Positions 40,710 to 50,203 of a stretch of DNA of 64,000 nucleotides are shown here, one piece after another. The position numbers and the translations under genes are program-made. The notes below the pieces were generated by a model. The model saw nothing but the letters and a program-made list of their open reading frames with translations. It made no database searches and was not told the origin of the DNA. Each line of letters starts with the position of its first letter. Positions within the stretch are counted from its first letter, which is position 1. The stretch comes from an uncultured Eubacterium sp. (lineage in GTDB: Bacteria > Bacillota > Clostridia > Lachnospirales > Lachnospiraceae): positions 1 to 64,000 of the forward strand of contig CAJUAU010000006.1 in assembly GCA_910584645.1 (NCBI GenBank), read 5' to 3'.

Positions 40710-42503
40710 ATGAAAATATCTGAGTTTTTTTCACAGAAAAAAAGTTACATGCTTCTATTTCTCCTGATCGCACTGCAACTGGTGTACTTTACCTACGTTT
40801 TTGCATACCAGAGAGAAGGTGTTCACTCCGACGAGAACTGGAGCTATGGATACGCTAATGCCTACTATCAAAAACAGCTCTACTGCGACGAAGAGGGAAA
40901 CCGTACCAATTTTAATACCTGGACCGACAGCCAGGTGCTCCGCAACTATATAGAAGTATCAGAAGACCAGCGTTTTTCCTATGGTTCTGTCCGCTTTAAC
41001 ATGGAAAAAGATTTTAACCCGCCGTTGCACAGCATCCTGTTGCATACGATCTGCTCCTTCTTCCCAGACAGTTTTTCCTGGTGGTACGCCTATCTGATTA
41101 ATATCCCCTCACTTATCATGACCATGATCTTCTTGTATCTGCTGGGCAGGGAACTGACTCATTCAGACAGTAAGGCATTATTTATCTGCTTTCTTTACGG
41201 CTCGCTGTCCGGGGCGCTGAGTACTTTCATCTACTTGCGCACCTATGCCCTGCTGACCGCCCTGGCAGTCCTGTATACTCTGATCCACTGCCGGATGTAT
41301 AACCGCTCTTTCCAAAAACCCTTTCGATGCCTGGCAGGAATTTTGCTTCTAAATATTATGGGCGGATTAAGCCACTACTATTTCCTCGCCCTCGTTTTCT
41401 GCTTCGCCGTCATCTTCTCGATATACCTTCTGTTCACCAGACGTTTTAAAACTTTTCTCTTCTACGCCGCCACCATGTTTCTGTCTGCAGGAATTTACCT
41501 TCTGATCTGGCCCCAGGCTCTCCATCTGATTTTTGGCAGTTCCGGCATGTATTCCCAGCACATGAAACTAATCTGGGAGTTCAAGACATGCCTTCAGTAC
41601 CTGATAGGAGAATCGACCGGTGTCCTGATTCTTTTCCCCAACCCCTATTCCACCGCCATCTTTAATGTCTGCCTTATCTTTTTGACCATTATCACTGCAG
41701 GACTTTCCTTTCTTTTCCGCAATGAATCCTGGTTCCGGCGATGGATACGGCGAATCTGTCTTGGAGTCAGACACTTCTTCCGGAGAATGCCGGGGCGCAT
41801 CAAAAAATCAAACAAACTGTATCCACTATTGACCCTTATCTATCTGGCCACCCTGCTGATCATTGCAGAGATAAGCAATATTTACATTATGGGCATCTAT
41901 TTCGACCGATACATATTTTTCCTGATGCCAGCGGCCACCGTCCTGACAGTGGGACTGCTTTCCAGGATGCTATCCCATCTCCTGCGCAGGGCCAGGAGCG
42001 GCTTCCGCGCGGCACTCTTTATCGTATTGACATGCTGCTGTTTTGGTATCAACCAGCTCGTTTTTCCCTGCAAGTATTTATTCCCCAGAAACAGTGATAG
42101 CCGCCCCACCGAGGAGCTCACAAGGGAGGCCAACGTAATTACAGCCGTTGATAACGACTGGCACATTGTGTGCTACAGCACATTATTGAGAAACAGCCGG
42201 CAGTTCTATATGCTGAACATCGAAACCCTGGAGGATTCCCTGGACGGTATTGAGGATCTGGGTGGGTCACCTGACGCCCCTGTATATCTTATTATTGAAA
42301 CCTCCAGGCTCCATCCTAAACACTGGAAAAAAGATGAAAGCGCCCCCGAAGGGGTAGTCCCAGCAGATGAGATCCTTATGCTCCCATACACTTCAAAGGA
42401 TATCCTGGACCGGATATCTACCCATAACTTTTCTGGCAGGACGGAGTATATCACAACAGAAAGCGGTTTCGTTGGAACGTATGAGATCTACCGCCTAAGA
42501 TAG
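40710..42503 (+). CDS. Membrane glycosyltransferase, GT39/ArnT-like
   Basis: A 597-residue polytopic protein with about ten to twelve membrane segments. The first extracellular loop carries HSDENWSYGYA, with the acidic residues that GT39/GT83-type polyprenol-sugar transferases use, and a second DFNPPLHSILLH motif typical of this superfamily. The C-terminal 130 residues are soluble. It would move a sugar from a lipid carrier to an outside acceptor. It is on the opposite strand to all pilus genes and separates pilC from pilA, so pilin or another surface protein could be its target; this is inference. The start is uncertain: ATGs at 40635, 40680 and 40689 are also open. Confidence 0.78.
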   Translation: MKISEFFSQKKSYMLLFLLIALQLVYFTYVFAYQREGVHSDENWSYGYANAYYQKQLYCDEEGNRTNFNTWTDSQVLRNYIEVSEDQRFSYGSVRFNMEKDFNPPLHSILLHTICSFFPDSFSWWYAYLINIPSLIMTMIFLYLLGRELTHSDSKALFICFLYGSLSGALSTFIYLRTYALLTALAVLYTLIHCRMYNRSFQKPFRCLAGILLLNIMGGLSHYYFLALVFCFAVIFSIYLLFTRRFKTFLFYAATMFLSAGIYLLIWPQALHLIFGSSGMYSQHMKLIWEFKTCLQYLIGESTGVLILFPNPYSTAIFNVCLIFLTIITAGLSFLFRNESWFRRWIRRICLGVRHFFRRMPGRIKKSNKLYPLLTLIYLATLLIIAEISNIYIMGIYFDRYIFFLMPAATVLTVGLLSRMLSHLLRRARSGFRAALFIVLTCCCFGINQLVFPCKYLFPRNSDSRPTEELTREANVITAVDNDWHIVCYSTLLRNSRQFYMLNIETLEDSLDGIEDLGGSPDAPVYLIIETSRLHPKHWKKDESAPEGVVPADEILMLPYTSKDILDRISTHNFSGRTEYITTESGFVGTYEIYRLR

Positions 42504-42533
42504 CCCGAAAAAAACTTTTGCCATAATCTTTAT

Positions 42534-42585
42534 AAAAAAATGTCCCTGCCACACTGTAACACAGCATACGCAGGGACATTTTTTT
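42534..42585. terminator. Bidirectional intrinsic terminator
   Basis: AAAAAAATGTCCCTGC (42534-42549) pairs with GCAGGGACATTTTTTT (42570-42585). With A-runs on one side and T-runs on the other it can end both the glycosyltransferase transcript and the pilB-pilT-pilC transcript, which converge here. Confidence 0.92.
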
Positions 42586-42645
42586 ATAAAATTCTGAGAA
42601 TAATTACTGCAAAAGACCGCCTTGATAGATTTACAAGGTACACTA

Positions 42646-43857
42646 TTACCCTGCAATAGAGTAAATCTGCATCATCGGCATAACGATAGCTCCCACGACA
42701 CCGCCGACTACAACTGCCAGCAGAATGATAACTGCCGGCTCCATCGCCGTCGTCAAGTTTTTAGTTGCTGCCTCCACTTCTTGTTCGTAGTACTCCGCCA
42801 CCTTGTCTAACATCGCCTCGGTATTACCGGTCTCCTCACCGATACGCAGCATATGATACACCATCTGCGGAAACACTTCTGAAGCCTCGATGGGCTCTGA
42901 CATGGGTACACCCTGCATAACCTCTTCCCTGGATTCATTCAATACCTTTCGGACAACCCGGTTCTCCACCACATTTGCCACAATACCCAGCGCCTCCACC
43001 AGGGGAACACCAGACATAACCAGGGTGGACATAGTCATACTGAACTTTGCTGACGCATTTTTAATGGAGAAATCCTTAACAATAGGGATCTTTAAGCACA
43101 TCCGGCTGGTAACCTGTTTCCCTGTCTCCGTATTTTTCGCATATATGATCACGCCAATAAATGCAATAATTCCGCCGATCACCCAGATCAGATTGGCCTG
43201 CATAAACTCACTGACCGCTATAACGATGCGGGTCGGCAGGGGAAGCTGTTCACCCATCATGCTGAAAACCTCCTGAAACTGGGGTATCACCACTACCATC
43301 AGCACAATCACAACAACAACAGCCACTACAAGCACTACCGCCGGGTAAATCATCGCTCCGATCAGCATGGAGCGTAGTTTCTGATCCTTCTCAAACTGGG
43401 TACAGATCCGTTCAAACGCGATACTCAAGTTACCCGTCGCCTCTCCCGCCGCCACCATGTTGATCAACAGATCTGGAAACACCTTTCCTTCCAGTGCCAT
43501 GGCATTGGCCAGGGTCTCTCCTTTTTCTACATTCACCTGTACATTGTAGATGGACTTACGCAGTATCTTGTTTTCCGTGGAGTCCTCCAGCATTTTCAAA
43601 CCATCCACCACAGTTACGCCGGCATTTAGTATACTGTAGAACTGACGGCAGAAAAGTGTGATGTCCTTGAGTTTCACAGGATTTCCGATGGATATATTCC
43701 ATGAAGCATCGTCTACACTTGTAGTTTCCTTAATAAAATGTACAATAGCACCCTCGCCCTTTAGTTTCGCGGTTGCTGCTTCCTCGGAATTCGCCTCGAC
43801 CGTACCTCTTTTATCTTTTCCATACCGGTCAGTGATCCTGTACTTAAATGTTGCCAT
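42646..43857 (-). CDS. pilC: Type IV pilus inner-membrane platform protein PilC
   Basis: A 403-residue GspF/PilC protein with the two repeated cytoplasmic domains (FCRQFYSILNAGVTVVDGL and FSMTMSTLVMSGVPLVEAL) and three membrane segments (about 168-190, 215-240 and 373-397). It forms the platform that the ATPases PilB and PilT act upon. It starts 15 bp after pilT and is the last gene of the motor operon before the terminator at 42534-42585. Confidence 0.94.
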   Translation of the reverse strand: MATFKYRITDRYGKDKRGTVEANSEEAATAKLKGEGAIVHFIKETTSVDDASWNISIGNPVKLKDITLFCRQFYSILNAGVTVVDGLKMLEDSTENKILRKSIYNVQVNVEKGETLANAMALEGKVFPDLLINMVAAGEATGNLSIAFERICTQFEKDQKLRSMLIGAMIYPAVVLVVAVVVVIVLMVVVIPQFQEVFSMMGEQLPLPTRIVIAVSEFMQANLIWVIGGIIAFIGVIIYAKNTETGKQVTSRMCLKIPIVKDFSIKNASAKFSMTMSTLVMSGVPLVEALGIVANVVENRVVRKVLNESREEVMQGVPMSEPIEASEVFPQMVYHMLRIGEETGNTEAMLDKVAEYYEQEVEAATKNLTTAMEPAVIILLAVVVGGVVGAIVMPMMQIYSIAG

Positions 43858-43872
43858 ATAGCCCCTCCTTCC

Positions 43873-44925
43873 TTAGTAAAGCCTCTTATTCAATGCCGCT
43901 TTATCCTGGGCAAAGGTGATCGCTTCGTCCCTGCTGACCCTGCCCGCTGTATATAGGTCAAATATCGAATCATCCATCGTGATCATGCCACTCTTCCGGC
44001 TGGTTTGAATAATCGATGGAATCTGATGGCTCTTCCCTTCACGGATCAACGCACGGATCGCACTGTTGGCATGAAGGATTTCAAATGCCGCCACACGTCC
44101 TTTTCCATCCGCCGTCTTCATCAGCTGCTGGGAAATAATGGCCTCCAAAAGGGTCGCCAGCTGCAGACGGATCTGAGGCTGCTGATGGGGTGGAAACACG
44201 TCTATGATACGGTCAATGGTGGCTGCAGCCCCGATGGTATGCAGCGTAGAGAAAACAAGATGCCCGGTCTCTGCCGCTGTTACCGCGGTGGATATCGTCT
44301 CCAGATCTCGCATCTCTCCCACCAGGATAACGTCAGGATCTTCACGAAGGGCCGCCCTAAGGGATGCCGCATAACTGTCCGTGTCCATACCAATCTCTCT
44401 CTGATTTACGATGGATTTTTTATGTACATGAAGATACTCGATGGGGTCTTCCAGCGTAATGATGTGATGACTGTAATTTTCATTGATCTTGTTGATCAAT
44501 GCCGCCAGGGTTGTGGATTTACCACTTCCGGTAGGTCCTGTCACCAGCACGAGTCCCCTTTTTTTACTGGTCAGATCGATGACTGACTGTGTCAGGCCAA
44601 GTCCTTCCGGCTCTGGAATCTCCATATTGATCAATCGGATAACAAATGCCATGGAACCTTTTTGCTTAAATACGTTTACACGAAATCGCCCCTGACCGGC
44701 TATCGCATAGGAAAAATCTGCTTCTCCCGTCTCATTAAACTCTCCGATCAGACGTTTTGGAATCATCTGCTCTACCAGAGCTTTTGTATCCGTTCCCGTA
44801 AGCGGTGTGGATGTCAGATCCTTCAGTGTTCCGTGAATCCTGCACTTGATCGGAACCCCAACCGATACATGAACATCCGAAGCCCCGACTTTACGGGCCT
44901 GAATTAGTATATCGTCAAGAGTCAT
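43873..44925 (-). CDS. pilT: Type IV pilus retraction ATPase PilT
   Basis: A 350-residue hexameric ATPase. Walker A GPTGSGKST (about residues 130-138), the Asp box, Walker B VGEMRDLETI and the His box TAAETGHLVFSTLHT are present, as is the PilT-specific AIRALIREGKSHQI region. It depolymerises pili and so implies retractile pili with twitching or DNA uptake. It lies between pilB and pilC. Confidence 0.94.
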   Translation of the reverse strand: MTLDDILIQARKVGASDVHVSVGVPIKCRIHGTLKDLTSTPLTGTDTKALVEQMIPKRLIGEFNETGEADFSYAIAGQGRFRVNVFKQKGSMAFVIRLINMEIPEPEGLGLTQSVIDLTSKKRGLVLVTGPTGSGKSTTLAALINKINENYSHHIITLEDPIEYLHVHKKSIVNQREIGMDTDSYAASLRAALREDPDVILVGEMRDLETISTAVTAAETGHLVFSTLHTIGAAATIDRIIDVFPPHQQPQIRLQLATLLEAIISQQLMKTADGKGRVAAFEILHANSAIRALIREGKSHQIPSIIQTSRKSGMITMDDSIFDLYTAGRVSRDEAITFAQDKAALNKRLY

Positions 44926-44966
44926 AACCCCTTTTCCTCCTTCTCATAGTTTCTGCTCACTATCTG

Positions 44967-46667
44967 TCATTCCGCCGCAATCCTTTCTACTTCCGAAATC
45001 GAAGTAACCCCCTTTAAAACCAGTTTTGCAGCACCAAGCCTCAATGTCGTCAAGCCTTCTTTCAGCGCTACCTTCTGGATCTCCTCAGCTCCACCGCCCC
45101 GGCTGATCACCTCTCTCAGCGCCGGCGTAATGGGCATGATCTCGTAAACACCGATTCGTCCCCGGTAGCCGGAGTTATTACAAAAGGCACATCCGGATTC
45201 CGACGGTTCGTAGATCATCGGATTGGAATCCCCCCTCAGGCGAAGCCTGAACTTATCAGTATCAGACATCTGCTTCTGAACATGACATTTGGGACAGATC
45301 CGCCGCACCAGACGCTGGGCTATGATACCCACCACAGAGTCCGCCACCATGTATGGCTCGATCCCCATATCTTCAAGACGTGTTACCGTACTGGCCGCAC
45401 TATTTGTATGCAGGGTGCTTACCACAAGATGTCCTGTGATCGCCGCCTTTACGGCGATACTCGCTGTCTCCTCATCTCGGATCTCTCCGATCATAATGAT
45501 GTCCGGATCCTGACGGAGAATGGAACGCAGCGCCGAGGCAAAGGTAAGTCCCGCTTTTTCATTGACCTGAACCTGATTGATGCCATCCACATCTGCCTCT
45601 ACCGGATCCTCCACGGTAATGATATTTACATCCCCGCCATTTAATTCGTTCAAAACCGTATAAAGGGTGGTGGATTTACCACTTCCAGTAGGTCCTGTAA
45701 CCAATATGATCCCATGGGGATTTTTAAGAATGCCGTCGAAACGCTTCAGCTCTTCTTCCTGAAAACCAAGCTCACTCTTTTCTTTATTCAGTCCCGATTT
45801 GGAGGCGATACGCATAACCACCTTCTCGCCAAAAGTAGTCGGGAGCGAGGAGACACGGAGGTCGTATTCAACCCGGTTGAAGATCAGGGTCATACGGCCG
45901 TCCTGCGGGGCACGTTTTTCGGAAATATTCATTCCGCTGACAATTTTAATACGTGCCACAATGGCACTCTGAAGATCTTTGGGATACCTCATAACTTCCT
46001 GCATGGCGCCATCGATACGATACCTCACACGAACCTGGTCCTCCAGCGCCTCAATATGGATATCACTGGCGCGCTCGTTGACCGCCTGCTCAATGATCTT
46101 ATTAACAAGAAGCACGATGGGCGAATTATCCACCTCTTCGTTGCCGTCTTCCTCTTTTTTGAGCTTCTGGTTTTTATCCATACGCTCCTGGGCAAAACTT
46201 TCCGCCAGCTTGGCGGACTGCTCGTTCCCATAATATTTCTCTATCGCATAAGCAACATCCGATGGCGTTGCCACCATGATCTCGATCTGCATGTTGGTGA
46301 TAATGGAAATATCATCTACCGCAATGATATCCAGAGGATCTGCCATGGCGATCCGGAGGATATTGGGATTATTCTCATCCACTTCAAAGGGAATGACATT
46401 GTTTTTGCGCACAATGTTTTCCGGCAGCAGCTCAATGATCTCCGGCGCCAGTTTTGCTTCACGGATCTTGGCAAGCGGAATCTTCATCTGCTGGGACATT
46501 GCCTCTGCGATCTCAGTCTCATCGGTAAATTTCATATCGACCAGCACCTCACCGAGACGCTTGCCGGTCTTCCTCTGCTCTTCCAATGCCTCCATCAGCT
46601 GTTCCTGGGTAATGATGTTGGCATCGATCAGAACGTCACCGATTCTCTTACGAGTTTGACTTATCAT
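44967..46667 (-). CDS. pilB: Type IV pilus extension ATPase PilB
   Basis: A 566-residue GspE/PilB protein. The N-terminal GspE-II domain spans about 1-150; the catalytic part has Walker A TGPTGSGKST (about 325-334), Walker B IMIGEIRDEETA, the His box, and the zinc cysteines CPKCHV and CAFCNNSGYRGR (about 460-505). It powers pilus assembly. The ATG follows AGGTGATAG and lies 10 bp after the 43-residue membrane protein gene. Confidence 0.95.
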   Translation of the reverse strand: MISQTRKRIGDVLIDANIITQEQLMEALEEQRKTGKRLGEVLVDMKFTDETEIAEAMSQQMKIPLAKIREAKLAPEIIELLPENIVRKNNVIPFEVDENNPNILRIAMADPLDIIAVDDISIITNMQIEIMVATPSDVAYAIEKYYGNEQSAKLAESFAQERMDKNQKLKKEEDGNEEVDNSPIVLLVNKIIEQAVNERASDIHIEALEDQVRVRYRIDGAMQEVMRYPKDLQSAIVARIKIVSGMNISEKRAPQDGRMTLIFNRVEYDLRVSSLPTTFGEKVVMRIASKSGLNKEKSELGFQEEELKRFDGILKNPHGIILVTGPTGSGKSTTLYTVLNELNGGDVNIITVEDPVEADVDGINQVQVNEKAGLTFASALRSILRQDPDIIMIGEIRDEETASIAVKAAITGHLVVSTLHTNSAASTVTRLEDMGIEPYMVADSVVGIIAQRLVRRICPKCHVQKQMSDTDKFRLRLRGDSNPMIYEPSESGCAFCNNSGYRGRIGVYEIMPITPALREVISRGGGAEEIQKVALKEGLTTLRLGAAKLVLKGVTSISEVERIAAE

Positions 46668-46677
46668 AATCTATCAC

Positions 46678-46809
46678 CTATTCTCCGTTGTTGATTTTTG
46701 CATTTTTTGCTTTGCGTATCTTTATGCCTGACCAGATGCCGATACCGGCAACAAGCGAAAATAGGACAAGCTTCACCCCATAACTTATAAATGCACCACC
46801 TAAAGACAT
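46678..46809 (-). CDS. 43-residue membrane protein
   Basis: This short frame encodes MSLGGAFISYGVKLVLFSLV and continues to a basic tail (KIRKAKNAKINNGE). One membrane segment spans about residues 9-28. AGGAGG lies 6 bp before the ATG. It fits exactly between hisIE (17 bp upstream) and pilB (10 bp downstream) in the same direction, which argues strongly that it is a real gene. I do not recognise the family; a pilus-motor accessory protein is possible. Confidence 0.72.
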   Translation of the reverse strand: MSLGGAFISYGVKLVLFSLVAGIGIWSGIKIRKAKNAKINNGE

Positions 46810-46826
46810 ACAATACCTCCTATCTG

Positions 46827-48068
46827 TCAATGCCTGTTGGCAAGTTCTTTCACTACATCATCCCAACTCAAACCACACTCAGCCATAAGTACCATCAAGT
46901 GGTACAGAAAATCGGCTATTTCATACTTTAATTCCTCTGCATCCGGATTTTTGGCGGCAATGACAATTTCTGTCGCCTCTTCCCCGCACTTTTTCAGTAT
47001 TTTATCAATCCCCTTATCAAAAAGATAATTTGTATATGAACCTTCTTTGGGGTGTTCTTTCCGGTCTTCGATCGTAGCAAACACCTCATTTAGTATCGTA
47101 AGAGGATTGGTATTATTATATTCTTTTTTCGCCAGTTCATGAAAAAAACAACTTCTGGCGCCCGTATGGCAGGCTGCTCCCACTTGATGGACCTTGGCCA
47201 GAACCGTGTCATGGTCACAATCGAGACGCAGTTCTTTCACATACTGGTAATGTCCAGAGGTCTCTCCTTTGCACCACAGCTCCTGCCTGCTCCTGCTAAA
47301 ATATGTCATTTTCCCGGTGGCACAGGTCGCCTCATAAGACTGCTGGTTCATATAGGCAAGCTGAAGTACTTCCCCCGTCTTATAATCCTGGGTAATACAG
47401 GGGATCAGTCCCTTTTCATCCGTCGTAAACTCAGAAAAATCCATAGCAGACTCAAAAGTATTCATTTCAATCCCCGCCTGCTTCATGTTCATTTTTATCT
47501 TTAAAATTTCTTTGCCCAAAAAATAGTTGGTAGATACCCCGCACACATTAGGAAGGCGCAGGAGGCTCTCCAGATCATTTCTCAGCAGACTATCCCGGAT
47601 GATGATCTGCTTGCCTGCATGGCTGCACCTGCGTTCCAGCCCGGCATCTATATCAACATGCTTGACCAGCAGTGTATCCACAGGGAAGGGAATCTTGTCA
47701 AAATCTATATCACCATCGATCTCCAGAATAATCTTATCCGCGCCAAACCGTCCCGTAATCTCTTTGAGCACTGCCACATTCGGACAGATCTCATATTTTA
47801 CTACCACCTGCTCAGCGCCGGTATAAAATGCCTTTTTGGCATCCTCAAAGCGCCCTACATACATTCCCGTGACAAATGGTATGTCGATCTTCGCTGCAAT
47901 CTGCTTCAGCGCCGCCAGAAATTCTTCCCGCTCTTTCTCCATCTTGGAATAGTTATAGATAAACAGGGCATCTGCCCCGGCAAAACAGTACTGCTCTGCC
48001 TGCATAATGATATTAGCCGGAAGTTCATTTTCTCCGTTTATATATGGAATTATCTTTTTATAAGCCAA
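46827..48068 (-). CDS. hisIE: Bifunctional HisIE with extra N-terminal HisA/HisF-like domain
   Basis: A 413-residue protein. Residues 215-320 are HisI (phosphoribosyl-AMP cyclohydrolase) with [29 protein letters not shown] and the zinc-type residues [17 protein letters not shown]. Residues 325-413 are HisE (phosphoribosyl-ATP diphosphatase) with [14 protein letters not shown]. The first 200 residues look like a degenerate HisA/HisF-type barrel ([43 protein letters not shown]). It catalyses two consecutive steps of histidine synthesis. It lies between hisB and the pilus motor genes. Confidence 0.92.
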   Translation of the reverse strand: MAYKKIIPYINGENELPANIIMQAEQYCFAGADALFIYNYSKMEKEREEFLAALKQIAAKIDIPFVTGMYVGRFEDAKKAFYTGAEQVVVKYEICPNVAVLKEITGRFGADKIILEIDGDIDFDKIPFPVDTLLVKHVDIDAGLERRCSHAGKQIIIRDSLLRNDLESLLRLPNVCGVSTNYFLGKEILKIKMNMKQAGIEMNTFESAMDFSEFTTDEKGLIPCITQDYKTGEVLQLAYMNQQSYEATCATGKMTYFSRSRQELWCKGETSGHYQYVKELRLDCDHDTVLAKVHQVGAACHTGARSCFFHELAKKEYNNTNPLTILNEVFATIEDRKEHPKEGSYTNYLFDKGIDKILKKCGEEATEIVIAAKNPDAEELKYEIADFLYHLMVLMAECGLSWDDVVKELANRH

Positions 48069-48082
48069 AATGTATTTCCTCC

Positions 48083-48670
48083 CTATAAGGTGCCTTTTGT
48101 GGAAAGGACTCCCTCAATTCTTTCATCCTTTTTTACTGCCAGATCCATCGCCTTGGCAACTGCCTTAAACATCGCCTCAACAATATGATGTGTGTTGATC
48201 CCGGCGAGCTGGCGGATATGAAGATTCATCCCCAGTCCTGACGCAAACCCCATAAAAAATTCCCGTACGGTCTCCGTCTCCATCGTTCCTAACTTTCCTG
48301 CCGGAAGTTCCGCTTCATATGCAAAATATGTACGTCCTGATATATCCAGTGCTGCCAGAACCAGCGCGTCATCCATCGGAAGAATAAAATAACCGAAGCG
48401 GCTGATCCCCTCTTTGTCACCCAGAGCCCTGGCAAAAGCCTGTCCCAGCACAATTCCCGTATCTTCAACAGTATGGTGGGCATCCACGTGTACATCTCCC
48501 TTTACCTGGATCTCCAGATCAAAGAAACCATGTTTTGCAAACCCTTCCAGCATGTGGTCAAAAAAACCGATTCCTGTGTCAATGCTGAATTTTCCTGTGC
48601 CATCCAGGTTTAATTTTACGCTGATCTCTGTCTCTTTTGTACAGCGCCTGCATTCTGCCACTCGTTCCAC
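48083..48670 (-). CDS. hisB: Imidazoleglycerol-phosphate dehydratase HisB
   Basis: A 195-residue IGP dehydratase with the two metal-binding repeats [13 protein letters not shown] and [11 protein letters not shown], then [13 protein letters not shown]. It performs the sixth step of histidine synthesis. The start is a GTG at 48670 with GGAGG 6 bp upstream. A TTGCAT-17-TAGAAT promoter lies 50-77 bp upstream. It is followed 14 bp later by hisIE, so the transcript may run into pilB, pilT and pilC. Confidence 0.94.
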   Translation of the reverse strand: MERVAECRRCTKETEISVKLNLDGTGKFSIDTGIGFFDHMLEGFAKHGFFDLEIQVKGDVHVDAHHTVEDTGIVLGQAFARALGDKEGISRFGYFILPMDDALVLAALDISGRTYFAYEAELPAGKLGTMETETVREFFMGFASGLGMNLHIRQLAGINTHHIVEAMFKAVAKAMDLAVKKDERIEGVLSTKGTL

Positions 48671-48718
48671 GTATTTCCTCCTGTCGCAATGGTATAGTAT
48701 GCCATCATTTATCTATTT

Positions 48719-48747
48719 ATTCTACCACGGTCTTACAAAAAATGCAA
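48719..48747 (-). promoter_or_regulatory. Predicted promoter for hisB-hisIE and the pilus motor genes
   Basis: On the minus strand TTGCAT (48742-48747) and TAGAAT (48719-48724) are 17 bp apart. The -35 box lies exactly at the edge of the duplicated trmD tail (48742-48860). Between here and the terminator at 42534 I see no other strong stop. Confidence 0.55.
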
Positions 48748-48979
48748 GTTTTATTCCTGTTTTTCTTTCCACCGCTGGTATAGATCCGGCCAATACTGCC
48801 TGGTATACTCCAGTGACTTCTCCTGTCCCCGTGTCTCGATCTTTTCATAGTACCAGACATATGCAAGTTTTATTCCTGTTTTTCTTTCCACCGCCGGTAC
48901 AGATCCGGCCGGAACTGTCTGGTGCGCTCCAATGACTTCTCCCGTCTCCATGCCTCGATCTTTTCGTGATGGCCGGACA
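48742..48979. repeat. Imperfect tandem duplication of the trmD 3' end
   Basis: Two units of 119 bp, 48742-48860 and 48861-48979, both begin ATGCAAGTTTTATTCCTG on the plus strand. The inner unit includes the last 36 codons of trmD; the outer one, on the minus strand, still encodes YEKIETRGQEKSLEYTRQ and PDLYQRWKEKQE, a diverged copy of the trmD tail. Differences are scattered, so the duplication is not recent or is drifting. Confidence 0.85.
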
Positions 48980-49571
48980 AAAGCACCTCCGGCACTTTTC
49001 GCCCCAGGATCTCCGCCGGCCTCGTGTATTGTGGATACTCCAACAGACCATCCGAAAAACTCTCTGTATCTGCGGAATCTCCATTTCCCAGAACCCCTGG
49101 CACCAGGCGGGAGATAGTATCCATCATCACCATCGCCGGCAGCTCTCCCCCGGTGAGGACATAATCCCCCAGGGAAACCGGATCCGTCACGATCTCCTCT
49201 AAAACTCTTTCATCGATGCCCTCATAATGGCCGCAGAGGAACACCAGCTCCTCCTCCCCGGCAAGCTCTTCTGCCACAGACTGGTCAAACACTTTCCCCT
49301 GTGGTGTCAGATAAACCACCCGTTTCGGCTTTCTGCCGATATTGCCGCATACCGCCTGGTAACAGCGGTACACCGGCTCTGCCTGCATCACCATTCCGGC
49401 ACCGCCGCCATAGGGATAATCGTCCACCTTGCTGTGCTTATCCAGCGTATAGTCCCGAATATTAAATGTCTCCCAGCGGATCAGTCCCTTTTCTCCCCCT
49501 CTGCCAAGAATGCTGGCATCCATGATCCCCGGAAACATCTCCGGAAACAATGTCATAATATAATAGTTCAT
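48870..49571 (-). CDS. trmD: tRNA (guanine37-N1)-methyltransferase TrmD
   Basis: A 233-residue SPOUT methyltransferase that makes m1G37. LFPEMFPGIMDASILGR, VDDYPYGGGAGMVM, LCGHYEGIDERV and DYVLTGGELPAMVM form the knotted SAM site. The C-terminal HHEKIEAWRREKSLERT domain binds tRNA. The start at 49571 (MNYYIMTLFPE) follows GGAGGGAAGG. It lies after rimM as in other Firmicutes, but rplS, its usual downstream partner, is not here; a duplicated trmD tail and the his-pil operon follow. Confidence 0.95.
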   Translation of the reverse strand: MNYYIMTLFPEMFPGIMDASILGRGGEKGLIRWETFNIRDYTLDKHSKVDDYPYGGGAGMVMQAEPVYRCYQAVCGNIGRKPKRVVYLTPQGKVFDQSVAEELAGEEELVFLCGHYEGIDERVLEEIVTDPVSLGDYVLTGGELPAMVMMDTISRLVPGVLGNGDSADTESFSDGLLEYPQYTRPAEILGRKVPEVLLSGHHEKIEAWRREKSLERTRQFRPDLYRRWKEKQE

Positions 49572-49620
49572 CCTTCCCTCCACCGCCGGAACTGTTCCGG
49601 CAACTACGCATTACAGCAGC

Positions 49621-50133
49621 TTATAAATCCATCAGGCCCGGCATCACATGCGCCACTACCTGTTTATTTTCTGTGTCTACTTTTTTTATACAATCCGGTA
49701 TGGACGGAAATAAAAGCTCCCTGCCTTCCGGGGATGCGATCACAAATACCTGGTTCGCACCGGTATCCATCACATCCTTAACAGTTCCCAGCAGTGTGCC
49801 GTCTTCCTCCACCACCTCTGCCCCGATGATATCGCAGATAAAGTATTCTCCCTCTTCCAGGGGCACTGCATTTTCCCTGGTCACCATGATATCACATTTG
49901 CGGAACTGCTCCACCTGGTTGATGTCGTTGTATTCCCTGAATTTCAAAATCACCAGGTTTTTAAAATATTTTACTTTTTCCACATGAAGAGGAATCTGCT
50001 CTTTCTTCGTGACAAGGATCACCTCTTTACATTGGTCAAAGCGTCTGGGGTCATCTGTAGTAGGAAATACTTTTACCTCTCCGCGGATACCATGTGTGGT
50101 TGTAATTACACCGATTCTAAGTAAATCTTCCAT
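49621..50133 (-). CDS. rimM: Ribosome maturation factor RimM
   Basis: A 170-residue RimM with the N-terminal barrel (RIGVITTTHGIRGEVKVFPTTDD) and the C-terminal PRC barrel (EGEYFICDIIGAEVV, VMDTGANQVFVI, LFPSIPDCIKKVD). It assists 30S head maturation by binding S19. The start at 50133 follows AGGAAAAGG. The order rpsP-khpA-rimM-trmD is the standard Firmicutes ribosome operon. Confidence 0.95.
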   Translation of the reverse strand: MEDLLRIGVITTTHGIRGEVKVFPTTDDPRRFDQCKEVILVTKKEQIPLHVEKVKYFKNLVILKFREYNDINQVEQFRKCDIMVTRENAVPLEEGEYFICDIIGAEVVEEDGTLLGTVKDVMDTGANQVFVIASPEGRELLFPSIPDCIKKVDTENKQVVAHVMPGLMDL

Positions 50134-50203
50134 CCTTTTCCTCTCTTCCACTATAACATAACAGTGCCTGTGGCAGCACATGCTGCATCACAGGCACAAA
50201 TGG

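Noticed and set aside
48751..48951. A separate small gene in the minus frame downstream of trmD.
   Set aside because: Most of it is out-of-frame trmD sequence, and the rest is the duplicated trmD tail; there is no start signal of its own.
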